Below are positions 1 through 7,965 of a stretch of 64,000 nt of DNA, piece by piece (the stretch's first letter is position 1; each line of letters starts with the position of its first letter). The position numbers and the translations under genes are program-made. The DNA is from Streptomyces sp. HNM0575 (GTDB lineage Bacteria > Actinomycetota > Actinomycetes > Streptomycetales > Streptomycetaceae), in contig NZ_JAASAG010000013.1 in NCBI RefSeq assembly GCF_012726265.1, positions 110,598 to 174,597 on the forward strand. The letters are read 5' to 3'. Under the pieces are notes generated by a model that was not told the origin of the DNA, searched no databases, and worked only from the letters and a program-made list of their open reading frames with translations.

Positions 1-819
1 GTCCAATCCGTGGCCCTGGTTCGACGAACTACCTCCGCCGCCCTTCGGCGGAGCGCCACCGCCATGATCCGGCGGGGCACCGCCACCACCGTTGTCCGGC
101 GGGGTACCGCCGCCACCCTGATCGGGCGGAGCACCGCCCCCACCGTGATCCGGCGGGGCACCGCCACCACCGTTGTCCGGCGGCGCACCGCCCCCACCCT
201 GATCCGGCGGGGCACCGCCCCCACCGTTGTCCGGAGGCACACCCCCGCCGTTACTCGGCGGCAGACCCCCACCGTCACCCGGCGGCACACCTCCACCCCC
301 GTCCGACGGGGGCAGCGGTGAGGGCTCATCCGGGTACCGCTTGGGGGGCGGCATGTTGGGGTGCAACCCGCCGTCGTCGTCACCGACTTGGTCCGACCAG
401 CCAGGCTGCGAGGAATCGCCGGCGTCCCCAGCGGGCGGGTGTTCACCGGTCGCATCACCCGGGTCAGTGCCCAGGCGCGGTGGAATCAAAGGGGACGGCG
501 TGCCGCCGCTCTCGTTTCTCGCTCCACCGTCATTGAACGCCTGCACGCCGAACGCCGCTGTCCCGAACGCCGCCGCCGCTGCGATGGCCATGAGAACGCC
601 CTTGCCACGTCGGCCCGTACGCGGGCCGCCCGTACCGTCCGAGGCGGAGGCAAGCGGTGCGGTGGCCGTGGCGGGCTTGACCGGGACGGGACTCCACTTG
701 TACCGCAACGTCTCGAAGGCCCGATCGACTTCTGCTGCGGCCATGAGTACGCACGGACAGGGAGATGTGCCGTCGATCCTGATATGTGCCCCGCATGTTG
801 AGCACGTCAGCGCTGCCAC
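1..819 (-). CDS. Zinc-ribbon, single-TM protein with Gly/Pro repeat tail (3' end outside window)
   Basis: The reading frame stays open from GTG at 819 to the window edge (273 codons, no stop), so the C-terminus is missing. The start is set by a GAGGGGG ribosome-binding site 6 nt upstream. The N-terminus has a CSTCG...CPC cysteine pattern, likely a small zinc ribbon (residues about 6-20). A basic stretch (GRRGKG) and one membrane helix follow at about residues 70-92, and the rest is acidic then Gly/Pro-rich. From about residue 165 it becomes GGGGAPPD-type repeats with N, Q or H at the variable position. In family terms it resembles Streptomyces proteins with an N-terminal zinc ribbon, one TM segment and an extracytoplasmic domain, some ending in a peptidoglycan-binding domain; that end cannot be seen here. 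Function unknown. Confidence 0.7.
   Translation of the reverse strand, partial: MAALTCSTCGAHIRIDGTSPCPCVLMAAAEVDRAFETLRYKWSPVPVKPATATAPLASASDGTGGPRTGRRGKGVLMAIAAAAAFGTAAFGVQAFNDGGARNESGGTPSPLIPPRLGTDPGDATGEHPPAGDAGDSSQPGWSDQVGDDDGGLHPNMPPPKRYPDEPSPLPPSDGGGGVPPGDGGGLPPSNGGGVPPDNGGGGAPPDQGGGGAPPDNGGGGAPPDHGGGGAPPDQGGGGTPPDNGGGGAPPDHGGGAPPKGGGGSSSNQGHGLD
48..306 (-). repeat. 27-bp tandem coding repeat (GGGGxPPDx)
   Basis: A 27-bp unit encoding GGGGAPPDN/Q/H repeats in frame about seven times. It shortens to 24-bp units (GGGVPPDN type) toward the 5' side of the gene. Copies differ mainly in the codon after Asp (Asn, Gln, His) and in wobble bases. Confidence 0.7.
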
Positions 820-955
820 CCTCGGCCCCCTCAACGGATCCGCTGTGTCGTGGTCGGGTTCCCGTGGCACTGTTCACGCGCCGAGCACGGCGCACAGTCC
901 GCAGGCTCGTTCGACGTTAAATGAGATCGCGGTCACAGAACCGATAGTGCTCTGC

Positions 956-1258
956 TTATGAGCAGACTCTGCACGGATGAATGGTGCTGCACCTGACAAC
1001 TCGGCCGATATCCCGAGCCGTCGGTGACCTCGCCTCACCCAAGACGTGAGCACGTGAACTGGCCCGGACGATCAAGGAGTTGCGTACGTCGGCCGTGAAC
1101 CGCTCCATACGGAAGCGATGTTGCAACAAGCCCAGCAGGCAGCCACCGGGCGCGAGCGTGCGGTGGAACTCGGCTGGAGGCGGGACGCGTTCGACGTAAT
1201 CGGCGGCGACCGTGTCGTACGACTCGCGCACGGCGGTCAGAAAGGAGGGCTCAGACAT
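956..1258 (-). pseudogene. Decayed SAM-dependent methyltransferase
   Basis: From ATG at 1258 the product begins MSEPSFLTAVRESYDTVAADY, the usual start of a family of small Streptomyces class I methyltransferases. It then jumps straight to EFHRTLAPGGCLLG, which normally lies about 90 residues later. The section holding the SAM-binding glycine motif is gone. After LLG the sequence no longer resembles the family, and the frame ends at 956. I infer one internal deletion plus loss or frameshift of the C-terminus. The product cannot be an active methyltransferase. Confidence 0.65.
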
Positions 1259-1395
1259 GCAGCCGACCCGGACCAGAGACCTGAAGGGCCCTTCCACGAC
1301 CCCGAGTTGACCCGCGCGACATCCACCGCCGGACCCACGGCCGGTCCCCGGCGACAACCGCCGCGGAGATCCGGCCGTGGCCCGTACCCTGCCGC

Positions 1396-3225
1396 TCAGT
1401 CGATCTTGACCTCGGGCTTGTAGAGGTCGTACCAGGTCGCCAGGTCGAGCGCCCGCTCCAGCACCATGCGCTGGTGCGTGCTGACCTCCGGGCCCGGGGC
1501 CTGCGCCGCCTCCCGCAGCGGGGCGTGCTGGATCAGCTCCAGCATCGGATGCCCGGACGAGAGGAGGTCCGCCGTCTGCGACTGGATCGCCGCCAGATAG
1601 CTCGGGTCGAAGCTGCCCGGATAGCCGCTCTTCTTGCGCTCCGCCACGGACTTCGGCAGCAGATCCCGGGTGGCCTCGCGCAGGATGCTCTTCTCCCGCC
1701 CGTCGAACGTCTTAAGCGACCAAGGGGTGTTGAAGACGTACTGCACCAGCCGGTGATCGCAGAACGGCACCCGGACCTCCAGCCCCACCGCCATGCTCAT
1801 CCGGTCCTTGCGGTCCAGCAGGGTCTGCACCATCCGCGTCAGATGCAGGTAGCACACCTGCCGCATCCGCTTCTCCAGACCGGTCTCCCCGTCCTTGAGC
1901 GGTGTCTTCGAAACGGCCGTCGCATAGGCGTCCTTGAGGTACGTGTCCACTTCGAGCCTGCCGGCGACGTCCGGCGACAGCGACCCGCTGAAGTCGAGGC
2001 GTATGCCGCCGCTCATCCACGGGAAGACGTCCGCCTCGCGCCGCTCGTCGTGGAACCACGGATAGCCGCCGAAGACCTCGTCCGCCGACTCTCCCGACAG
2101 CGCCACCGTCGAGTGCTCCCGCACCGCTTTGAACAGCAGATACAGCGAGTTGTCCCGGTCGCCGAGCCCGACGGGCAGATCCCGGGCGCCCACCGCCGCC
2201 CGCCGCACCGCCGGATCCGACAGCGCCGCCCCGTCCAGCACGATGTCGCTGTGGTCGCTGTGCACATGCTTCTGCACCGCGTGGACGTACGGGGTGTCCT
2301 GGGTCGGGGCGACGTCGACCGGCTGGAAGTTCTCCTCCTGATCGGGGAAGTCGACCGCGAAGCTGCGTACCTTCTCGCCCTGTTCACCGAGCTGCTTGGC
2401 GGCCAGCGCCGTCATCGCCGAGGAGTCCAGACCGCCGGAGAGCAGCGAGCAGCGCGGTACGTCCGCCACGAGCTGCCGCGCGATGATGTCCTCCAGCAGA
2501 TCGCGTACGTGCGCGACCGTCTCCTGCTCACTGTCGGTGTGCTCATGGGCGGTCAGCCGCCAGTACGCGTACTCGCGCAGGCCGTTGCGGTCCAGCACCG
2601 CCACGTCGCCCGGCTGGAGTTCGCGCATCCCCTCCCAGACCGCGTGCCCGGGCGTCTTGGCGAAGGTGAACACCTCGCGCAGGCCGTCCGTCCCGACGAC
2701 CGCGGGCGCGAGGGAGTTGGCCAGGATCGCCTTGGGCTCGGAGCCGAACAGCACGCCGTCGTCGGTCTCGTAGTAGTAGAACGGCTTGATGCCCATCCGG
2801 TCGCGGATCATCACCAGCTTCTCGGTCCGCGTGTCCCAAATGGCGAACGCATACATCCCGTTGAGCTTCTCGGCCACCTCCTCGCCCCACTCCAGGTAGC
2901 CGTGCAGGACCACCTCCGTATCGGAGTCGGTGGTGAAGCGGTGCCCGCGGCGCCTCAACTCCTCCCGCAGCTCGGTGTAGTTGTAGGTCTCGCCGGAATA
3001 CACCATCGCCACCGGCCCGTCCGGGGTCTGCACCTCCATGGGCTGGGCACCGCCAGGGAGGTCGATGACGGCCAGCCGCCGGTGACCGAGCGCGGCCCGC
3101 TGATCCACCCAGGCGCCCTGAGCGTCCGGACCGCGGCAGGACATCGTCTCTGTCATGGCGTCGAGGGTCTTGCGCTGGGTGGTGAGGTCACGTCGGTAAG
3201 AGACCCATCCTGTGATGCCGCACAT
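1396..3225 (-). CDS. asnB: Asparagine synthase, glutamine-hydrolysing
   Basis: Makes asparagine from aspartate, ATP and glutamine in the cytoplasm. The 609-residue product starts MCGITGWV, so Cys2 is exposed as the N-terminal amidotransferase nucleophile once Met is removed. The N-terminal class II glutaminase domain spans about residues 2-210 (RGPDAQG, MVYSGETYN). The synthetase domain follows with the ATP pyrophosphatase loop SGGLDSSAMTAL near residue 265 and a conserved SGESADEVFGGYPWF segment. Length matches the actinobacterial family. An AGAGG-type site lies about 10 nt before ATG. The gene stands alone, with degraded DNA on both sides. A role in a specialised pathway cannot be excluded, but nothing beside it suggests one. 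Confidence 0.93.
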   Translation of the reverse strand: MCGITGWVSYRRDLTTQRKTLDAMTETMSCRGPDAQGAWVDQRAALGHRRLAVIDLPGGAQPMEVQTPDGPVAMVYSGETYNYTELREELRRRGHRFTTDSDTEVVLHGYLEWGEEVAEKLNGMYAFAIWDTRTEKLVMIRDRMGIKPFYYYETDDGVLFGSEPKAILANSLAPAVVGTDGLREVFTFAKTPGHAVWEGMRELQPGDVAVLDRNGLREYAYWRLTAHEHTDSEQETVAHVRDLLEDIIARQLVADVPRCSLLSGGLDSSAMTALAAKQLGEQGEKVRSFAVDFPDQEENFQPVDVAPTQDTPYVHAVQKHVHSDHSDIVLDGAALSDPAVRRAAVGARDLPVGLGDRDNSLYLLFKAVREHSTVALSGESADEVFGGYPWFHDERREADVFPWMSGGIRLDFSGSLSPDVAGRLEVDTYLKDAYATAVSKTPLKDGETGLEKRMRQVCYLHLTRMVQTLLDRKDRMSMAVGLEVRVPFCDHRLVQYVFNTPWSLKTFDGREKSILREATRDLLPKSVAERKKSGYPGSFDPSYLAAIQSQTADLLSSGHPMLELIQHAPLREAAQAPGPEVSTHQRMVLERALDLATWYDLYKPEVKID

Positions 3226-3496
3226 GGAGTCCTACCTCTTTCCACGAGGAACCAGTTGCCTGTACGTACCATCTACCTTTCCGTGCGCACACCGGAACTC
3301 AGCGCATCCGATTTCAGGGGTGTTGTTTCTCACCGGTAAATTCTTCGCCTCGTATGTTTCGTGGAGATGTCCCAACTCCCTTGCGGCGACGGGGAGTTGA
3401 GGCCCGTCCATACCGGACTCGGCGGTTGCCGCTGGGCCCGATCGCGGGCGACCGACGCCTCCGGCCCGGCCAGAGCCGGGCTCGGGGACCACTCAG

Positions 3497-3943
3497 GTGT
3501 GCTGTTCGAGCACGTCGGTGACCGGCGGCTGCGACTGCGTGACCCAAGCCCAAGCCCGCATCGCCGGGCTGCCGCACGTCGCCGCGCACCTGGAGAACGG
3601 TTACGGCACACCCGTAGGGCCGTCCACTGTGACGGCCGAAATCAAGATCGCGGACTACGGGGGGGGACCCGGGTTTCACCGGGTGCCCCTTCTGACGTGT
3701 GCATTTGCCACCTGGCGGAGGCGATGGGATCCCAACCCTGGGCTCGACCCCGACGAAGTGCGCTTCGACGACCCGGAGCCCGTCGAGTGGCGCCGGGGTG
3801 GGCCCGAGGTATGGCACTACCTACTCTCGAACCCCGAATTGCCGTTGCCTGACGGCCTTCGGCCAGACGGTCGGCGCCCGCACAGTCCAAACCGACCCGT
3901 GAAGACGTTCAGCGGGATCTTGTCCGGCGAATCCGGCTCGTGA
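3497..3943 (+). CDS. Hypothetical protein, possibly a gene remnant
   Basis: Open frame of 148 residues from GTG. Third codon positions are mostly G or C in the first two thirds, as in real genes here, and weaker near the end. No domain is recognised. The middle (LDPDEVRFDDPEPVEWRRG) is acidic and polar, and there is no signal peptide or membrane helix. There is no clear ribosome-binding site. The gene lies between asnB and the convergent molybdenum hydroxylase operon in a stretch with other decayed genes, so it may be a fragment. Confidence 0.3.
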   Translation: MCCSSTSVTGGCDCVTQAQARIAGLPHVAAHLENGYGTPVGPSTVTAEIKIADYGGGPGFHRVPLLTCAFATWRRRWDPNPGLDPDEVRFDDPEPVEWRRGGPEVWHYLLSNPELPLPDGLRPDGRRPHSPNRPVKTFSGILSGESGS

Positions 3944-3977
3944 TCGCGTGGGAGTCCGTTCCTCCTCACACGCCGGT

Positions 3978-6206
3978 TCACGCTTCCATCGGTGGCAGAC
4001 CCGGCAACACCTTTTCCAGGGTGATGGGGAAGTCGCGGACGCGCGTTCCGGTCGCGTTGAACACGGCGTTCGCGACAGCGGCGCCGGCCCCGCAGATGCC
4101 GAGCTCACCGGCGCCTTTCGAGCCCAGGGCGTTGGCCTTGTCGTCGTGCCCGTCGAGTACGGCGACGTCGATGTCGGGGATGTCGGCGTGCACCGGCAGC
4201 AGGTACTGCGCGAAGTCCCGGGTGGCGATGGCGCCGGTCCGAGGGTCCACGAAGGCCTCTTCCTGAAGGGCCGCGCCGACTCCCCAGATCATGCCGCCCA
4301 TCAGTTGCGAGCGGACGGTCTTGGCGTTGAGGACGCGGCCCACCGAAAACACGCCCAGCATCCTGCGCAGCCGGATCTCGGCGGTGTCGGCGTCGACGCC
4401 CACTTCGGCGAAGTGGGCACCGTAGGTGTGGATCGAGTAGTCGCTGTAGTTCGGATCATCGCCCATGAAAGGAATCTCGCCCTCCGCATCCAGGCCCTGG
4501 GGATGGTTGCGAGCGACGATCTCCCTCATCGGTTCGGATCTGCCTCCGATGCTCAGCTTGCCGTCGGAGAAGAGGGCGTCCGCTGGGTCCAGACCGTGCA
4601 GGGGGGATCGAGGGTCGCCCTGCGCCGTCGAGAGCAGCTTCTTACGCAGGGCCTGGCAGGCGCGGTGGAGCGCGGTGCTCGAATTGCAGGCGCCCCACGA
4701 GCCCCCGGACCCCCAGCTGGCCGGAAAGTCGGAGCGCCCCAGCTCGACCCGCACCTGATCGGACGTCAGTCCAAGGGCCTCCGCGGCGACCTGGGTGAGG
4801 ATGGTGTAGGTGCCCGTACCGATATCGGTCATGTCCGTCTGCACCACAGCCGTCCCGTCGGTTTCCATCCGCACGCGCACCGCCGTCGGCCCCTGGAAGT
4901 GCTTGCGGATACCGGCGGCCATGCCGTAACCGACCAGCCACCGCCCTTCGCGGACACTCGCGGGCGCGGTGGGGCGACGCTCCCAGCCGAACCGGCGCGC
5001 CCCCTCGCGGAGGCACTCGACCAGGCGCCTTTCGCTGAACGGCACGTCTCGCTCGGGATCGGCAGTGGGCTCGTTGCGGATCCGCAGCTCGACAGGGTCC
5101 ATTTCCAGGGCGTGGGCCAGCTCGTCCATAGCCGACTCCACCGCGAGCAGCCCCGGAGCCTCGCCGGGAGCACGGACGTCCGCTCCCTGCGGCAGATCGA
5201 CAGGAGTCAGGCGGTGGGTCGTGGACCGGTTGGGCGCAGCGTAGAGGCTGCGGGTGGTGGCGGCCGTCTGCTCGGGGTACTCCCTGTCGGGCCTGGTGTG
5301 CATGGTGACGTCGTGGGCGATCGCCTCCAGCCGCCCGTCGCGCGCCGCGCCCAGCCGGACCCGCTGGCTGGACGTGGGGCGAAGGCCGGTGAGGTGGAAC
5401 ATCTGCTGCCGGGTCAGTGCGACCTTGACCGGCCGGTCCAGCGCGCGAGCGGCAAGCGCCGCCAGGATCGTCTCCGCGTGGATGCCCAGCTTGGAGCCGA
5501 ATCCCCCGCCGACGTAGGGGGCGACGATGTGGATGCGCGCCGGGTCGGCGCCGAGCGTGCCGGCAAGCGAGGCATGTGCCGCGTCGACGATCTGGGAGCT
5601 GACGTAGACGGTCAGGTCCTCGCCGTGTGGCTCCACCAGGCACGCGTGTGGCTCCATGGGCATGGACAGCTCGTACGGTGTCGTGTAGCGCTGATCGACT
5701 TTCACCGCCGAAGCGTCGAATCCTGTGTCGAAGTCACCGGCAGCGGTGTCGGTGGCCATACCTGCATTGACCGATGCCGGTGCGTATCCCTCGTCCCTAT
5801 GAGCAGCGAAGTCGAATCGCCCCGGCTCGGCGGCGTATTCCACGTCGACCAGTTCGGCCGCCGCACGGGCCTGTTCGAAGGTTGCGGCGACGACCAGTGC
5901 CACCGGCTCGCCGTAGTGGTGGATCTCGGGACCGGTCAGTACCGGCTGGGCGCGCCAGTACTCGAACGGGATGGACTCGTCGCGGGCGCCCTGGGCCGGG
6001 GCGTTGTGATGGGTCATCACCACGTGGACTCCGGGGGCGCCCTCGGCGCTTTCGCTGTCGATCCGCGTGATCCGGCCCTTGCCGATGGTCGCCCCGACGA
6101 TGAACCCGTACAGCGGTGGGGCCGCCACCCAGTGCTCGTAGGCGTAGGTGGCGCGGCCGGCGACCTTCGACGGTCCGTCGACGCGGTTCAGAGCCTGACC
6201 GATCAT
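3978..6206 (-). CDS. Molybdenum hydroxylase (xanthine dehydrogenase family), molybdopterin-binding subunit
   Basis: Large catalytic subunit (742 aa) of a three-subunit xanthine dehydrogenase/aldehyde oxidoreductase-type enzyme, which hydroxylates aldehydes or N-heterocycles using water. It begins MIGQALNRVDGPSKVAGRATY, the usual start of PaoC/YagR-like subunits. PYVGGGFGSKLG is a molybdopterin-contact motif, and KGAGELGICGAGAA near the C-terminus contains the expected catalytic glutamate. The ATG at 6206 is chosen because AGGAG lies 8 nt upstream and overlaps the stop of the FAD subunit gene (11-nt gap); the longer open frame would overlap that gene. There is no Tat signal, so the enzyme is probably cytoplasmic. 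The substrate cannot be read from sequence. Confidence 0.9.
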   Translation of the reverse strand: MIGQALNRVDGPSKVAGRATYAYEHWVAAPPLYGFIVGATIGKGRITRIDSESAEGAPGVHVVMTHHNAPAQGARDESIPFEYWRAQPVLTGPEIHHYGEPVALVVAATFEQARAAAELVDVEYAAEPGRFDFAAHRDEGYAPASVNAGMATDTAAGDFDTGFDASAVKVDQRYTTPYELSMPMEPHACLVEPHGEDLTVYVSSQIVDAAHASLAGTLGADPARIHIVAPYVGGGFGSKLGIHAETILAALAARALDRPVKVALTRQQMFHLTGLRPTSSQRVRLGAARDGRLEAIAHDVTMHTRPDREYPEQTAATTRSLYAAPNRSTTHRLTPVDLPQGADVRAPGEAPGLLAVESAMDELAHALEMDPVELRIRNEPTADPERDVPFSERRLVECLREGARRFGWERRPTAPASVREGRWLVGYGMAAGIRKHFQGPTAVRVRMETDGTAVVQTDMTDIGTGTYTILTQVAAEALGLTSDQVRVELGRSDFPASWGSGGSWGACNSSTALHRACQALRKKLLSTAQGDPRSPLHGLDPADALFSDGKLSIGGRSEPMREIVARNHPQGLDAEGEIPFMGDDPNYSDYSIHTYGAHFAEVGVDADTAEIRLRRMLGVFSVGRVLNAKTVRSQLMGGMIWGVGAALQEEAFVDPRTGAIATRDFAQYLLPVHADIPDIDVAVLDGHDDKANALGSKGAGELGICGAGAAVANAVFNATGTRVRDFPITLEKVLPGLPPMEA

Positions 6207-6217
6207 CTCGCGTCTCC

Positions 6218-7201
6218 TCAGCCTGCCTGGGCCGCTTGCGCCAGAGTCCGGGACAGTGTGCGCTTGGCCAGTTCGATCTTGAAGTCGTTGTACCCCTGTC
6301 CCACCGCGCCCTGCATGGCCGCCTCCGCGGCCGTGCGATACGTGGCCATCGTTGCGGGACGGCCCGTCAGCGCGTCCTCCGCCTCGACGGATCGCCATGG
6401 CTTGTGGGCCACACCGCCGAAGGCCACGCGCGCCTGGCTGATCGCTCCGTCCTCGATCGCGAGGACGGCCGCTACGGATACCAGCGCGAACTCGTAGGAC
6501 GCCCGGTCGCGCACCTTGCGGTAGATCTGCCGGCCCGCAGGAGGCACAGGCAGGAGTACGCCCGTGATCATCTCGCCGGGCCGCAGCACCGTCTCGATGT
6601 GCGGCGTATGGCCCGGCAGCCGGTGGAAGTCCGTGACAGCCACGCGGCGTACCGCCTGATCTGCACCGAGGAGTTCGACCTCCGCGCCCAGGGCGGCCAT
6701 CGCGACTGCCATGTCCGAGGGGTGGGTGGCGATGCAGGAGTCGCTGGCGCCGAGGATCGCGTGGATGCGGTTGAACCCCCCGATCGCCGCACATCCGGAC
6801 CCGGGATCCCGCTTGTTGCAATCCGCGGCGGTGTCGTAGAAGTACGGACAGCGGGTGCGCTGCAACAGGTTTCCGCCGGTGGAGGCCTTGTTGCGCAACT
6901 GCCCCGACGCACCGGCGACCAGCGCCTGCGACAGCACCGGATAGCGGGTCCGCACCCGGGTGTCGGCCGCCACGTCGGAGTTCGCCGTCTGGGCGCCGAT
7001 GCGCAGCCCGCCGTCGGGGAGGTCCTCGACCTCCCGCAGCGGAAGCCGGCTGATGTCGACGAGATGGCTCGGCTTCTCGATGTCGAGCTTCATCAGGTCG
7101 AGGAGGTTGGTGCCGCCGCTGATGAATTTCGCACCGGTCTTGGACATCGCATCGAGGGCGGCGTCTGCGGTCATCGCTCTCTCGTAGGTGAACGACCTCA
7201 T
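6218..7201 (-). CDS. Molybdenum hydroxylase, FAD-binding subunit
   Basis: Middle subunit (327 aa) that carries electrons between the FeS subunit and its acceptor. It starts MRSFTYERAMTADAALDAM and has the FAD-contact motif KFISGGTNLLDLMK (residues about 30-45). The region GNLLQRTRCPYFYDTAADC...CNKRDPGSGC is the cysteine-bearing insert of PaoB/YagS-type subunits, which in E. coli PaoB binds an extra [4Fe-4S] cluster. That places the operon nearer PaoABC than ordinary xanthine dehydrogenase. The start ATG overlaps the stop of the upstream FeS gene in an ATGA, so translation is coupled. A longer in-frame start at 7261 would intrude 64 bp into that gene and has no ribosome-binding site. Confidence 0.9.
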   Translation of the reverse strand: MRSFTYERAMTADAALDAMSKTGAKFISGGTNLLDLMKLDIEKPSHLVDISRLPLREVEDLPDGGLRIGAQTANSDVAADTRVRTRYPVLSQALVAGASGQLRNKASTGGNLLQRTRCPYFYDTAADCNKRDPGSGCAAIGGFNRIHAILGASDSCIATHPSDMAVAMAALGAEVELLGADQAVRRVAVTDFHRLPGHTPHIETVLRPGEMITGVLLPVPPAGRQIYRKVRDRASYEFALVSVAAVLAIEDGAISQARVAFGGVAHKPWRSVEAEDALTGRPATMATYRTAAEAAMQGAVGQGYNDFKIELAKRTLSRTLAQAAQAG

Positions 7202-7767
7202 GCCGGACCCCCCTCGGCGCCGTCGCGGATGGCCGCGACGATGTTCGGATAGGCGGCGCACCGGCAGAGGTTGCCGCTCATGCGCTCCCGGATCTCCTCG
7301 TCGCTCAACTCGATCCGCGATGACGCCACATCAGCGGTCGCATGGCTGGGCCAGCCCGCGTCCACCTCCGCGAGCATGCCGACAGCCGAACAGATCTGAC
7401 CGGGTGTGCAGTAGCCGCACTGGAAGCCGTCATGCTCGACGAAGGCCCGCTGCATGGGATGCAGCCCCTTGATGCCGTCCAAGCCTTCGACCGTGACGAT
7501 TTCGTCGCCCTCGTGCATCACGGCAAGCGTCAGACATGAACAGACCCGCCGACCGTTGATCAGCACCGTGCACGCGCCGCACTGCCCATGGTCGCAGCCC
7601 TTCTTGGTCCCGCTGAGCCGCAGATGCTCGCGAAGCGCATCCAGCAGAGAGACCCGCGGGTCCACCTCAAGCTGCCGAACCCGACCGTTGACGCTCAACT
7701 TGATCGCGAGGGGCCTGTCCCCGGCGCCCTGACCAGGCCCTGTGCCGTCCGTCCCTGAATCGCTCAT
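7198..7767 (-). CDS. Molybdenum hydroxylase, 2Fe-2S subunit
   Basis: Small electron-transfer subunit (189 aa) and first gene of the operon. The N-terminal plant-type ferredoxin domain has CDHGQCGACTVL and a later Cys in VCSCLTL. The C-terminal helical domain binds the second cluster through CGYCTPGQ and GNLCRCAAYPN. All eight cysteine ligands are present. The N-terminus is a short Gly/Asp-rich tail without the twin-arginine signal of E. coli PaoA, which supports a cytoplasmic enzyme. No XdhC/MocA-type maturation gene follows the operon inside the window, so the cofactor-insertion chaperone must be encoded elsewhere. Confidence 0.92.
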   Translation of the reverse strand: MSDSGTDGTGPGQGAGDRPLAIKLSVNGRVRQLEVDPRVSLLDALREHLRLSGTKKGCDHGQCGACTVLINGRRVCSCLTLAVMHEGDEIVTVEGLDGIKGLHPMQRAFVEHDGFQCGYCTPGQICSAVGMLAEVDAGWPSHATADVASSRIELSDEEIRERMSGNLCRCAAYPNIVAAIRDGAEGGPA

Positions 7768-7965
7768 CGCAGCCCACCTTCCTCGCCGATCATCGAACGA
7801 TCCCTACGCCACGCCGGTGCCGCCACGCCGAGCGAGACCACGACCTCGGTGTCCTGTCCGCGGCGTAGTGACCGCATCCCGCACGCGTCCGCGTGGTCTC
7901 TACCGCCGTCACCTCACCGGTGCTCGTGGAGTCCACGACCCGCCGCGGTGGTTCGGGCGAGGGCG

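Noticed and set aside
48..306. Repeats at the left edge as a CRISPR array
   Set aside because: No unique spacers; the units are contiguous, 24-27 bp long, and translate in frame to GGGGxPPDx.
6207..6821. N-terminal extension of the molybdopterin subunit
   Set aside because: It would overlap the FAD subunit gene by 600 bp in another frame; homologs begin at MIGQALNRVDG and a good ribosome-binding site lies before that ATG.
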